A stretch of DNA of 29,137 nt from RGIG8597 sp045133795. GTDB taxonomy: Bacteria > Spirochaetota > GWE2-31-10. Positions 17,101-25,013 of the stretch are shown piece after piece. Made by a program: the position numbers and the translations under genes. The stretch is taken from positions 1-29,137 of the forward strand of contig JBGUUT010000129.1 of the NCBI GenBank assembly GCA_045133795.1, read 5' to 3'. A model generated the notes under the pieces. That model was not told the origin of the DNA and did no database searches. It saw only the letters and a list, made by a program, of their open reading frames with translations. How positions within the stretch are numbered: position 1 is the first letter of the stretch; every line of letters starts with the position of its first letter.

Positions 17101-17130
17101 TTGCTAAAACATGTTTTTTTTCCTAGTAAT
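17101..17130 (+). promoter_or_regulatory. Candidate promoter for the lipoprotein-folP unit
   Basis: TTGCTA (17101-17106), an 18-bp spacer and AGTAAT (17125-17130) lie just upstream of the AGGAGG of the lipoprotein gene. Both boxes are partial matches, so the call is tentative; the predicted leader is about 20 bases. Confidence 0.35.
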
Positions 17131-17156
17131 ACGGCATATTTTTTAGGAGGAATAAT

Positions 17157-17963
17157 TTGAAAAAGATTTTTCTAGGATTTTTAATTTTAATTTCTGTTGT
17201 CGGATGTAAAAAGAAAGTTGCTGAAAGCGTAAATGTAGAATCGACACAGAATATTGTACAGACAATAACTACAACAAAGCAAGATTCAAAGCAAAATGAT
17301 ATTTATTACACAAAAAACTTAATGAACTTAGGGTATATAAATCGTGAAGATGTCGGTAAAAAATGGCAGCAATTGGCAAAAGGTAGTTATCACCGACTCG
17401 GAATCGGTGTGAAAGTTATATGTCAACAAGTTGAATTTGATGGAGAAAAAGAGATTTTCCTTGTTGAAATGGAGAATTCAAAAAAAGTTTGGATGGATAT
17501 GGAAGACTTATCAAAAGGTGTTATTGTTATCAGTAAGCCAAATGTTATTACTTATGAAATCCCGGATACAGATTGGATGACGCAGCAAAATGTTCAACAA
17601 GGAGATTTAGGATACGTAATTACAAGTTATAAAGACTGGCTTTTTGTTGATTTCAGAGGTTATAGACCTTATGCTGATTCAGAAGAAAAAGTTTGGATCG
17701 GAAGAAAATGGATTCAAAATACCGGATGTTATGTTATGGACGGAGATTTAGCCGGACAAGCAATGTATTTATATTTTGCATATTATCAGCTCATGAAAGA
17801 CAAAAAAGATGATGCGATTACTAATCTTAATTATGCAAAGAAAATTACAACAAAATTTCCTTTTATGAATCGATTATTAGATTCAATGTTAGGAGGAATA
17901 GTTTCAGAATTGCCGGCGACAACAGACGAAAATGTTACGGAAAGCGAAAATGCTGCAGAATAA
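17157..17963 (+). CDS. Lipoprotein with SH3-like domains
   Basis: A 268-residue exported lipoprotein. Translation starts at TTG 17157 behind a perfect AGGAGG six bases upstream. The signal peptide is KKIFLGFLILISVVGC, with the lipid-modified cysteine at residue 17. After a low-complexity Thr/Gln linker come two stretches of SH3-like beta pattern: about residues 78-118 (IGVKVICQQVEF, KVWMDMEDL) and about 127-190 (VITYEIPDT, GDLGYVITSYKDWLFVDF, KVWIGRKWI). A short helical region (AMYLYFAYYQLMKDKKDDAI) closes it. Bacterial SH3 domains usually bind peptidoglycan or peptides, so an envelope role is a reasonable inference. The exact family is not recognised. Its last 14 bases overlap the start of folP, so the pair is co-transcribed. 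Confidence 0.75.
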   Translation: MKKIFLGFLILISVVGCKKKVAESVNVESTQNIVQTITTTKQDSKQNDIYYTKNLMNLGYINREDVGKKWQQLAKGSYHRLGIGVKVICQQVEFDGEKEIFLVEMENSKKVWMDMEDLSKGVIVISKPNVITYEIPDTDWMTQQNVQQGDLGYVITSYKDWLFVDFRGYRPYADSEEKVWIGRKWIQNTGCYVMDGDLAGQAMYLYFAYYQLMKDKKDDAITNLNYAKKITTKFPFMNRLLDSMLGGIVSELPATTDENVTESENAAE

Positions 17964-18792
17964 TAAAATTACAATCATGGGAATTTTAAATGTCACTCCG
18001 GATTCTTTCAGTGACGGAGGAAATTTTGATTCCCTTGATAAGGCTTTGTTTCGTACCGAGCAAATGATTGCCGAAGGTGCCGATGTAATTGATATCGGTG
18101 GAGAAACTACAAAACCGGGAAGCCAAAGACTTTCATTACAAGAAGAACTAGAACGAGTTATTCCCATTATCGAAGCAATAAAAAAACGTTTTGATGTGTT
18201 GATATCTGTAGATACATATAAATCAGTTGTGGCAGAAGAAGCCATTTGTAACGGAGCAGCAATTATTAATGACATAAGCGGTTTTACTATGGACGAAAAA
18301 ATGCCGTATGTAGCATTAAAATATCAACCTACGTGTATTTTAATGCATATGCAAGGAACTCCGCTTACAATGCAAAATAATCCGTTGTATGAAGATGTTT
18401 GTAATGAAGTTTTTGCCTCTTTGCTTAAACGAGCAGATTATTTTTCAAACATGGGAATAAAAAAAATTGTTTTAGATCCGGGATTTGGTTTCGGTAAAAC
18501 AACAGATGATAATTATAACCTTTTAGCCGGGATTTCACGACTTGCAGCCGGAGGATATCCGGTATTAGCAGCTGCATCACGAAAATCAATGATTGCCGAT
18601 GTTTTACCGGCAGATATAAATGTGCCGCCTGCACAAAGAATGCCCGGTACACTTGCCGTACATACGATAGCGATTTTAAACGGTGCATCATGGATAAGAG
18701 TACATGACGTAAAGGAAGCCGTTCAAGCTGTAAAAGTAACAGAAAAGTATTTGGAAATTATTAATAAAAAAATGAAAAAAAATGTTGACTGA
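17950..18792 (+). CDS. folP: Dihydropteroate synthase
   Basis: Condenses 6-hydroxymethyl-7,8-dihydropterin pyrophosphate with p-aminobenzoate to dihydropteroate in folate synthesis; it is the sulfonamide target. Visible signatures of the TIM barrel, in order: ITIMGILNVTPDSFSDGG, EGADVIDIGGETTKPGS, LISVDTYKS, IINDISGF, MHMQGTP, KIVLDPGFGFGKTTDDN, AASRKSMI and the C-terminal SWIRVHDV. I chose ATG 17950 (280 residues): it lies six bases after GGAAAG and gives the short N-terminus expected of the family, whereas ATG 17932 only adds six residues. The start overlaps the lipoprotein gene by 14 bases. No other folate gene is in the window. The final codons also carry the -35 box of the downstream tRNA promoter. 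Confidence 0.95.
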   Translation: MLQNNKITIMGILNVTPDSFSDGGNFDSLDKALFRTEQMIAEGADVIDIGGETTKPGSQRLSLQEELERVIPIIEAIKKRFDVLISVDTYKSVVAEEAICNGAAIINDISGFTMDEKMPYVALKYQPTCILMHMQGTPLTMQNNPLYEDVCNEVFASLLKRADYFSNMGIKKIVLDPGFGFGKTTDDNYNLLAGISRLAAGGYPVLAAASRKSMIADVLPADINVPPAQRMPGTLAVHTIAILNGASWIRVHDVKEAVQAVKVTEKYLEIINKKMKKNVD

Positions 18793-18813
18793 AAAATGGT
18801 TTTATTATATAAC
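18785..18813 (+). promoter_or_regulatory. Promoter of the CAT-anticodon tRNA, overlapping the folP stop
   Basis: TTGACT (18785-18790), a 17-bp spacer and TATAAC (18808-18813) form a near-consensus promoter. The -35 box covers the last two folP codons and the first base of its TGA stop. A start six or seven bases past the -10 falls at about 18820, the first base of the mature tRNA. Confidence 0.65.
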
Positions 18814-18819
18814 GTCGAT

Positions 18820-18893
<74 letters not shown>

Positions 18894-18897
18894 ATAC

Positions 18898-18927
18898 AGG
18901 CTACTTTGTAAAAGTAGCCTTTTTTTA
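18898..18927 (+). terminator. Intrinsic terminator of the tRNA gene
   Basis: A perfect 10-bp stem AGGCTACTTT/AAAGTAGCCT with a 3-base loop and seven T's, four bases after the mature tRNA end. Only 30 bases separate it from hisI. Confidence 0.9.
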
Positions 18928-18957
18928 TGCTTACTTAAAATCACAAAAGGAAATAAA

Positions 18958-19350
18958 ATGAATTTTTTTAAAAAGATAAAGTTTTCAGCTGAAGGTTTGG
19001 TTCCGGTAATTGCACAAGATTTTGAAACTAAAGAAGTTTTGATGATGGCTTGGGCTAATCTTGAAGCTTTAGAAAATACGGTAAAAACTAATAAAGCGAC
19101 TTATTTCAGTCGGTCACGTCAAAAACTTTGGTGTAAAGGCGAAGAGTCCGGAAATTATCAGGAAATAAAAGAAATTTGCGTTGATTGTGATATGGACACG
19201 ATTTTATATTTAGTAGAACAAAAAGGAAATAAGGCAGCTTGTCATACCGGTCACAGAAGTTGCTTTTATCGTTCTCTTGTTAATAATGATTGGTGTGAGA
19301 ATAAAACGCCGTTAATGTTTGACCCAAAAGAAATTTATCAAAATAAATAA
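18958..19350 (+). CDS. hisI: Phosphoribosyl-AMP cyclohydrolase
   Basis: Third step of histidine synthesis: zinc- and magnesium-dependent opening of the purine ring of phosphoribosyl-AMP. The 130-residue single-domain form lacks the HisE pyrophosphatase. Signatures: VIAQDFETKEVLMMAWAN, YFSRSRQKLWCKGEESGN, the metal-binding CVDCDMDTILYLVEQKG and CHTGHRSCFY with the zinc cysteines. All expected metal ligands appear present. AAAGGAA precedes ATG 18958. No other his gene is near, so the gene is dispersed from any his operon. No convincing promoter fits in the 30 bases after the tRNA terminator, so transcription may rely on read-through. Confidence 0.93.
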   Translation: MNFFKKIKFSAEGLVPVIAQDFETKEVLMMAWANLEALENTVKTNKATYFSRSRQKLWCKGEESGNYQEIKEICVDCDMDTILYLVEQKGNKAACHTGHRSCFYRSLVNNDWCENKTPLMFDPKEIYQNK

Positions 19351-19359
19351 TGATTCTTT

Positions 19360-19386
19360 TTGACAAATAAACTTTTGTTCTATAAA
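19360..19386 (+). promoter_or_regulatory. Possible promoter for pyrF-pfk
   Basis: TTGACA (19360-19365) and TATAAA (19381-19386) are both near consensus, but the spacer is 15 bp, shorter than the favoured 17. It lies in the 80-base gap between hisI and pyrF. Confidence 0.4.
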
Positions 19387-19430
19387 CTCACAAGCAATTT
19401 ATTATTGACTATTTTTCGGAGGAAAGAATT

Positions 19431-20264
19431 ATGAAGTTTTTGGATAAAACTAAAGAGCGATTTGAAAAAATTAATTCCGTTTTATGTATGGGATTAGACC
19501 CTGTTTGGGATAATTTACCGGAGGAAGTAAAAAGTGATGATGTAGAAAAAACATTAACTTCTTTCTTCTATTCATTACTTGATAATTTCGCAGATAAAGT
19601 ACTCGTTGTAAAACCAAATATTGCGTTTTTTGAACCGTTCGGAATTGCTGGTCATACAGCATTAAAGAATATAATTTCTTATGCTCAGAAAAAGGAAATT
19701 CCGGTAATCTTAGATGCAAAACGTGCAGATATCGGAAATACATCAAAAGCTTATGCTAAAGCCGTATTTGAAGAATTAAATGCCGATGCCGTAACATTGG
19801 CTCCGTATATGGGAACAGATTCACTTTCACCTTTTTTCCAATACAAAGATAAAGGTTTTTTTGTTCTTGCCAGAACATCAAATCCGGGAAGTAGCGATTT
19901 CCAAATGTTAAAATTGGAAAATGGTCAATATTTATATGAAGCAGTAATTAACAAACTTATTGATTGGTCTAAAGATTTTGAAACTCCTATTGGTGCTGTA
20001 GCTGGAGCAACTCACCTTGAAGAATTAGACAGAATCATTGCGATGTTTAAAAATGCAGGAAACTTGCCTCTTTTGATTCCCGGTGTAGGAAAACAAGGGG
20101 GAAATTTAGATGAAGTTCTGGCTACATTAAAGAAACATGATTTTGATTTAAGCAGAGTATTTATTAATTCTTCTTCAAAAATCCTTTATGCACATAAAGA
20201 ACACGGTGGTCTTTCATATTTAGAAGCATCAGAAATAGAAGTAAATAAAATGATGTTGAAATAA
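19431..20264 (+). CDS. pyrF: Orotidine 5'-phosphate decarboxylase (group 2)
   Basis: Final step of UMP synthesis: decarboxylation of OMP. The catalytic segment is VILDAKRADIGNTSKAYAKA, whose DAKRADIGNT form is the mark of the group 2 (subfamily 2) enzymes rather than the E. coli type DxKxxDI. Other family features are LCMGLDPVWDNLP near the N-terminus, VKPNIAFFEPFG, TLAPYMGTDSL, FVLARTSNPGS and IPGVGKQGGNL. The 277-residue length fits group 2. ATG 19431 follows CGGAGGAAAG. The next gene starts ten bases after the stop with its own GGAG, so the two form an operon, coupling pyrimidine and glycolytic genes for no evident metabolic reason. Confidence 0.95.
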   Translation: MKFLDKTKERFEKINSVLCMGLDPVWDNLPEEVKSDDVEKTLTSFFYSLLDNFADKVLVVKPNIAFFEPFGIAGHTALKNIISYAQKKEIPVILDAKRADIGNTSKAYAKAVFEELNADAVTLAPYMGTDSLSPFFQYKDKGFFVLARTSNPGSSDFQMLKLENGQYLYEAVINKLIDWSKDFETPIGAVAGATHLEELDRIIAMFKNAGNLPLLIPGVGKQGGNLDEVLATLKKHDFDLSRVFINSSSKILYAHKEHGGLSYLEASEIEVNKMMLK

Positions 20265-20274
20265 GGAGTGGCTT

Positions 20275-21624
20275 ATGCTGAAAAAGGATGATTTAATTGT
20301 GAAAACTTTGGGAGAACCGCGTTACGACTCCCCTTTAGATGAATTTACAAATACAAAAGAACATAAAATAAAATATATCAGTGACGATGATCGATTTTTA
20401 TTTCTTTCATCTGAGAAAAAATTAAACGAATATGTGGAAAAATTGAAAAACGGCGAAGACGGTGAAGATATTATTCCGTCATTCGAAAAAGCCGGTCCGC
20501 GACAGAAAATTTATTTTAAACCGGGAGAAACAATTTCAGCCGTTGTAACATGCGGAGGACTTTGTCCGGGCTTGAATTCTGTAATCAGAGCATTAGTTTA
20601 CATGAATTATTATCGCTATAACAATCGTTTGATGTACGGAATCAGATATGGTTATGAAGGTTTTATTGACAAACATGATCATTCTATTATCAATCTTACT
20701 CCGGATGTGGTAGAAAACATTCATAAACTCGGAGGTACGATTTTAGGTTCATCTCGAGGGCCGCAAAATGCGGATGAAATTGTAGATAAACTTGTAAAGC
20801 TTAAAGTTAATATTTTGTATGTTATCGGTGGTGACGGAACTTTACGAGGTGCATCCGGAATTGTAGAGGCAATAGAAAGACGTAATTTAAAAATATCTGT
20901 TATCGGTATCCCTAAAACTATTGATAATGATATTGCGTATATAGATAAATCTTTTGGTTCTGAAACTGCATTCAGTAAAGCTTGTACGGCTATTGAATCT
21001 GCTCATACTGAAGCAAAAGGTGCAATGAACGGTATCGGAATTGTTAAAGTTATGGGAAGACATTCCGGATTTATTGCGGCAAATGCAACTTTGGCAACTA
21101 ACGATGTAAATTTTGTTCTTGTACCGGAGATTAAGTTTGAACTTGAAGGTGAAAAAGGTTTTCTGGCTGCATTAAAAAAACGTTTTCAACATTCAAATCA
21201 TGCTGTTATTCTTGTGGCTGAAGGTGCCGGTCAAGAATATTTTGAAAACATGGAAAAGAAATATGATCCGTCCGGTAATGAGAAACTCAATGATATTGGA
21301 TTATTTTTAAAAGATAAGATAAAAGAATATTTTGCTAATGAGGGAATTTCTACATCAGTAAAATATATTGACCCTAGTTATATTATTCGTTCTACACCGC
21401 CGACACCTAATGATTCAATCTTCTGTTTACAATTAGCACAGCGTGCTGTTCATGCAGGAATGAGCGGTAAAACAGATATTGTAATCGGCTATTTAGGTGG
21501 CGAGTATGTGCACTTGCCTATCAAATTAGCTATTTCGGAAAGAAAGAGACTTGAGCCGGAAAGTGAATTGTGGTTATCTGTTCTTGATTCTACAGGTCAA
21601 CCGATTTCATTTATTAATGAGTAA
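20275..21624 (+). CDS. pfkA: 6-phosphofructokinase, group with PKTIDND motif (probably ATP-using)
   Basis: Phosphorylates fructose 6-phosphate to the 1,6-bisphosphate in glycolysis. After an ~85-residue N-terminal extension come VVTCGGLCPGLNSVIRALV, GGTILGSSRGPQ, the donor site YVIGGDGTLRGA near residue 185, the catalytic GIPKTIDNDI near 214, VMGRHSGFIAA and VPEIKFELEG. PPi-dependent enzymes normally carry Asp at the second Gly of GGDG; here it is Gly, pointing to ATP. The PKTIDND lysine is, however, shared with PPi enzymes and with plant and trypanosome ATP-PFKs, so this is the long, non-E. coli clade. Its 449 residues also fit that group. GGAG lies eight bases before ATG 20275. It is co-transcribed with pyrF. 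Confidence 0.9.
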   Translation: MLKKDDLIVKTLGEPRYDSPLDEFTNTKEHKIKYISDDDRFLFLSSEKKLNEYVEKLKNGEDGEDIIPSFEKAGPRQKIYFKPGETISAVVTCGGLCPGLNSVIRALVYMNYYRYNNRLMYGIRYGYEGFIDKHDHSIINLTPDVVENIHKLGGTILGSSRGPQNADEIVDKLVKLKVNILYVIGGDGTLRGASGIVEAIERRNLKISVIGIPKTIDNDIAYIDKSFGSETAFSKACTAIESAHTEAKGAMNGIGIVKVMGRHSGFIAANATLATNDVNFVLVPEIKFELEGEKGFLAALKKRFQHSNHAVILVAEGAGQEYFENMEKKYDPSGNEKLNDIGLFLKDKIKEYFANEGISTSVKYIDPSYIIRSTPPTPNDSIFCLQLAQRAVHAGMSGKTDIVIGYLGGEYVHLPIKLAISERKRLEPESELWLSVLDSTGQPISFINE

Positions 21625-21628
21625 AAAT

Positions 21629-21661
21629 AAAATGGGCTAATTTTTAATTAGCCCATTTTTT
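21629..21661. terminator. Bidirectional intrinsic terminator
   Basis: A perfect 14-bp stem AAAATGGGCTAATT/AATTAGCCCATTTT with a 3-base loop and T-rich ends on both strands. It ends the phosphofructokinase gene and the convergent clpB. Confidence 0.9.
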
Positions 21662-21665
21662 ATGT

Positions 21666-24245
21666 TTAGTCTTTGATAAAATTGAAAGCCTCGCCGTCAA
21701 CTTTTATTTTTATAGTTTGATTTTCTTCAAAATCTCCGCGTATTAAAAGTCTGGCTATTTCATTTTCGATGTAATTTTGAATTGCTCGTTTTATAGGTCG
21801 TGCCCCAAATTGTGGGTCATAACCGATTTCTACCAATTTATCGAGAACTTCATTATCGTAAGAAAGTTTAATATTTCGTTGTTTTATTCTTTCAGCTAAT
21901 TGTTTTAGTTGAATTTCAATAATTTCTTTAACATTATCACGAGACAGTTTATGAAAAATAATCATTTCATCTACCCTGTTTAGAAATTCCGGTCTGAAAA
22001 AACTTCCCATTGCTTGAAAAACTTGCTCTTTTAGATTGCTGTAATCATTTGAATCTTGAATAAGTTTTGCACCGATGTTACTTGTCATGATAATTATACA
22101 GTTTTTGAAATTTATTATACGTCCTTGACTGTCGGTCAGTCGTCCGTCATCAAGAAGTTGTAGTAATAAATTGAAAACATCCGGGTGAGCTTTTTCGATT
22201 TCATCAAATAATATTACACTGTAAGGACGACGACGTACCGCCTCTGTAAGCTGTCCGCCTTCTTCATATCCTACATATCCGGGAGGTGCTCCGATTAAAC
22301 GTGCAATGGCGTGTTTTTCCATGTATTCAGACATATCGATTCTGGTCATTGCTTTTACATCATCAAATAATAATTTTGCTAATGATTTTGCTAATTCTGT
22401 TTTTCCCACACCGGTAGGACCTGCAAAAATGAAAGAACCTATAGGACGATTTAAATCGGAAATTCCGGCTTTGTTTCTGCGAATGGCATTACTTACTGCT
22501 TTGATTGCCTCATCTTGTCCAATTACGGATTCATGTAATAAACCTTCTAATTCTAAAAGTTTTTCTTTTTCACTTTGAAGCATTTTCTTTATAGGAATAC
22601 CGGTCCAATTAGAGATTATTGCTGCAATATCGTCTTCTGTTACTTCTTCACGGATTAAAGTAGAAGTCTTATGAATTTCTGATAATTTTTCAGACAAATC
22701 TTTAATTTTTTGTTCACATGAAATTTTTGTTTCATATTTTATTTTACTTGCAGCTTCGAGATTTCCGGCCCTTGTAAATTCGTTTTCTTGTGCTGAAAGT
22801 TCTTCTAAACGTTTCTTTTCCGCACCAATTTCTTCTATCAATTTCTTTTCATTATTCCATTGTAAACGTAATGCATCGCCTTTCTCTTTTAAATCGTGAA
22901 GCTCTGTTGCAATTTTTGTAAGTCTGTCTTTAGAATCATTATCGCTTTCTTTACTTAATGCTTGTTGTTCGATTTGTAATTGAATAATTTTCCTGTCGAT
23001 ATTATCCAATTCTTCAGGCTGACTTTCGATTTGCATTTTTAGGCGACTTGCGGCTTCATCTATCAGGTCGATAGCTTTGTCCGGCAGATAACGATTTGTA
23101 ATATAACGGTCGGAAAGTACAGCAGCGGCAACAATAGCATGATCTTGAATTCTTACTTTATGATGAATTTCATATCTTTCTTTTAAACCTCGTAAAATGG
23201 CTATGCTGCTTTCAACATCAGGTTCTTTTACGGTAACCGGTTGAAAACGTCTTTCGAGAGCTGCATCTTTTTCTATATATTTACGATATTCGTCAAGAGT
23301 TGTTGCACCGATACAATGAATCTCACCTCTGGCTAATGAGGGTTTTAAAATATTTGAAGCGTCCATAGAACCTTCGGCTGCACCAGCACCTACAAGAGTG
23401 TGAAGTTCATCAATGAATAAAATATATGTTCCTTCAGATTTTTCTACTTCTTGAATAACAGCTTTAAAACGTTCTTCAAATTCTCCTCTGAACTTAGCAC
23501 CGGCAACCAGCATTGCTAAATCTAATGCAAGAATTTTTTTATCACGTAAGCTTTGCGGAACGTCACCTTCAACGATTCGTCGTGCAAGGCCTTCGGCAAT
23601 AGCTGTTTTACCTACTCCCGGCTCTCCGATTAGTACGGGATTATTTTTTGTTCTTCGGGATAAAACCTGAATTACTCGTTTTATTTCATCGTCTCTGCCG
23701 ATTACCGGGTCCAGCTTGTTTTTACGAGCAAGTTGATTTAAATTTCTGGTGTATTTTTCGAGTACTTTATATTTGCTTTCCGGGTCTTGATCGGTAACAC
23801 GTTGATTTCCTCTTATTTGTTTTAAAGCTATTAAAATATTGTCTTGATTTACTCCTATATTAAGAAGCATTTTTGATAATTCATTTTTAACTTCCAACAT
23901 TCCCAAGATTAAATGCTCGGTAGACAAATATTCATCTTGTAATTTATTCATTACTTTTTCACTTTCGTTTAAAAGTATTACACTGTCGTTTGATAAACTT
24001 GGAGTAGAATTCATTTGTCCTTCTATACGAGGTTTCTGCGACAATAATTTATTTGTTTCAAAAATAACTTTTTGAGCCGTAACTCCGATAGCATCAAACA
24101 AAGGTGCTGCGGTACTTTCTTTTTGTTCAAGCATTGCAAGTAAGATATGTTCTGGATAAATTTGAGTATGACTGCTGTTAATAGCTGTTTCTGCAGCTTT
24201 TTGAATAGATTTTTGAGTCATAACCGTCATTTTTTCATAGTCCAT
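21666..24245 (-). CDS. clpB: ATP-dependent disaggregase ClpB (Hsp100)
   Basis: Hexameric AAA+ chaperone that extracts polypeptides from aggregates together with DnaK. Two Clp_N repeats occupy residues ~1-145. AAA-1 follows with Walker A GEPGVGKT near residue 205 and LFIDELHTLVGAG. The long coiled-coil middle domain (~400-510; IDRKIIQLQIEQQALSKE) distinguishes ClpB from ClpA and ClpC. AAA-2 has Walker A GPTGVGKT near 608 and VILFDEIEKAHPD, and ends in the D2-small region (FGARPIKRAIQNYIENE). The start is ATG 24245 (859 residues), six bases after AGGAGG; the longer reading adds an unrelated leader. No CIRCE element is seen upstream. It forms a single-gene unit. Confidence 0.97.
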   Translation of the reverse strand: MDYEKMTVMTQKSIQKAAETAINSSHTQIYPEHILLAMLEQKESTAAPLFDAIGVTAQKVIFETNKLLSQKPRIEGQMNSTPSLSNDSVILLNESEKVMNKLQDEYLSTEHLILGMLEVKNELSKMLLNIGVNQDNILIALKQIRGNQRVTDQDPESKYKVLEKYTRNLNQLARKNKLDPVIGRDDEIKRVIQVLSRRTKNNPVLIGEPGVGKTAIAEGLARRIVEGDVPQSLRDKKILALDLAMLVAGAKFRGEFEERFKAVIQEVEKSEGTYILFIDELHTLVGAGAAEGSMDASNILKPSLARGEIHCIGATTLDEYRKYIEKDAALERRFQPVTVKEPDVESSIAILRGLKERYEIHHKVRIQDHAIVAAAVLSDRYITNRYLPDKAIDLIDEAASRLKMQIESQPEELDNIDRKIIQLQIEQQALSKESDNDSKDRLTKIATELHDLKEKGDALRLQWNNEKKLIEEIGAEKKRLEELSAQENEFTRAGNLEAASKIKYETKISCEQKIKDLSEKLSEIHKTSTLIREEVTEDDIAAIISNWTGIPIKKMLQSEKEKLLELEGLLHESVIGQDEAIKAVSNAIRRNKAGISDLNRPIGSFIFAGPTGVGKTELAKSLAKLLFDDVKAMTRIDMSEYMEKHAIARLIGAPPGYVGYEEGGQLTEAVRRRPYSVILFDEIEKAHPDVFNLLLQLLDDGRLTDSQGRIINFKNCIIIMTSNIGAKLIQDSNDYSNLKEQVFQAMGSFFRPEFLNRVDEMIIFHKLSRDNVKEIIEIQLKQLAERIKQRNIKLSYDNEVLDKLVEIGYDPQFGARPIKRAIQNYIENEIARLLIRGDFEENQTIKIKVDGEAFNFIKD

Positions 24246-24298
24246 ACGATGCCTCCTGTTATTTACGTAATATTTTTTTATTTCCAATTTCGGACATA

Positions 24299-24327
24299 AA
24301 GATAATTATGTTTCTTTGAAAAAGCAA
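24299..24327 (-). promoter_or_regulatory. Candidate promoter for clpB
   Basis: On the minus strand TTGCTT (24327-24322), a 17-bp spacer and TATCTT (24304-24299) precede clpB by about 55 bases. Both boxes match four of six consensus positions. It would lie back to back with the tRNA-Leu promoter. Confidence 0.4.
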
Positions 24328-24351
24328 ATTAATTTTTTTTGAAAAAAAATG

Positions 24352-24380
24352 TTGACACGAAGTAGTCTTTATGATATTCT
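24352..24380 (+). promoter_or_regulatory. Promoter of tRNA-Leu
   Basis: TTGACA (24352-24357), a 17-bp spacer and TATTCT (24375-24380) form a near-consensus promoter. Transcription would start near 24387, giving a leader of about five bases before the mature tRNA. Confidence 0.7.
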
Positions 24381-24391
24381 CCCCAATGTCA

Positions 24392-24475
24392 GCCGGAGTG
24401 ATGGAATTGGTAGACGTGCTAGACTCAAAATCTTGTGAGCGTTCGCTCGTGTCGGTTCGAGTCCGACCTCCGGCA
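24392..24475 (+). tRNA. tRNA-Leu (CAA)
   Basis: An 84-base type II tRNA. Acceptor GCCGGAG/CTCCGGC; anticodon loop CTCAAAA with CAA at 24426-24428; long variable arm with stem GAGC/GCTC around GTTC; T arm GTCGG/CCGAC with loop TTCGAGT; discriminator A. It reads UUG. The anticodon stem CTAGA/TCTTG has a T-T mismatch at its second pair. CCA is not encoded. Confidence 0.96.
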
Positions 24476-24490
24476 AATCACTTTTAGTTA

Positions 24491-24521
24491 AAAAAATCCT
24501 GCTTCAAGCAGGTTTTTTTTT
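24491..24521 (+). terminator. Intrinsic terminator of tRNA-Leu
   Basis: Stem CCTGC/GCAGG (24498-24502 with 24508-24512), loop TTCAA, extended by A/T pairing, then nine T's. It lies 16 bases after the tRNA end. Confidence 0.88.
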
Positions 24522-24537
24522 GCCTATTACTGTTTGA

Positions 24538-24567
24538 TTGACAAAAATGCTTATTTTTAATAGTAAT
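24538..24567 (+). promoter_or_regulatory. Candidate promoter for the FHA-malQ-rpe operon
   Basis: A consensus TTGACA (24538-24543) with an 18-bp spacer to AGTAAT (24562-24567), about 15 bases before the ribosome-binding site of the FHA gene. The -10 is weak (four of six). Confidence 0.42.
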
Positions 24568-24595
24568 AATTAATTCTCAATATCGGAGATTTTTT

Positions 24596-24982
24596 ATGGA
24601 TGACCAATTGGAGCAATTAAACACTGTCATAACAGATAATAAAAAGATACAAATTTCATCGTTGGTCATTAATAAAGGCATTCTTCTTATCCTTTCTCCA
24701 AATTTTTTTGGAACAACTTCAATTCTTGACGAAGCACAACATCTTATAGGACGAACTCAAGAGTGCGATTTTATAATTAATGATAATTTGATAAGTAAAC
24801 GTCATTGTGTTATTACAAATGAAGCAGGAAAATTTTTTATAGAAGATATCGGTTCCAGAAACGGAACTTTTTTAAACGGAAAGCCTATTAAAAAGAAAAC
24901 TGCTTTATTTTACGGCGATAAAGTAACTATCGGTGAAACTATTATGCGTTTCTATCTGGAAGAAAAACTTGATAGAAAATGA
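24596..24982 (+). CDS. FHA-domain protein
   Basis: A 128-residue cytoplasmic protein that is almost entirely one forkhead-associated domain, a phosphothreonine-peptide-binding beta sandwich. The binding residues are all visible: HLIGRTQECDFII (Gly-Arg), LISKRHCVI (Ser-x-x-His) and IEDIGSRNGTFLNGKPI (Asn-Gly). The ~30-residue N-terminus has no recognised domain. No effector domain is attached, so it should act as an adaptor reading Ser/Thr phosphorylation. ATG 24596 follows a CGGAG. The malQ start is 31 bases downstream, making it the first gene of an operon with malQ and rpe and raising the possibility of phospho-control over carbohydrate use. That link is inferred from position only. Confidence 0.9.
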   Translation: MDDQLEQLNTVITDNKKIQISSLVINKGILLILSPNFFGTTSILDEAQHLIGRTQECDFIINDNLISKRHCVITNEAGKFFIEDIGSRNGTFLNGKPIKKKTALFYGDKVTIGETIMRFYLEEKLDRK

Positions 24983-25013
24983 TTAAATAAATTTTAACTT
25001 GAAGGAGATTATT

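Noticed and set aside
17904..18275. Minus-strand open frame of 123 codons
   Set aside because: Antisense to the 5' part of folP, whose catalytic motifs are unambiguous.
24246..24351. CIRCE or other heat-shock element upstream of clpB
   Set aside because: I looked for the TTAGCACTC-N9-GAGTGCTAA dyad and for a sigma-32-like pattern and saw neither. Only a weak sigma-70-like pair is present.
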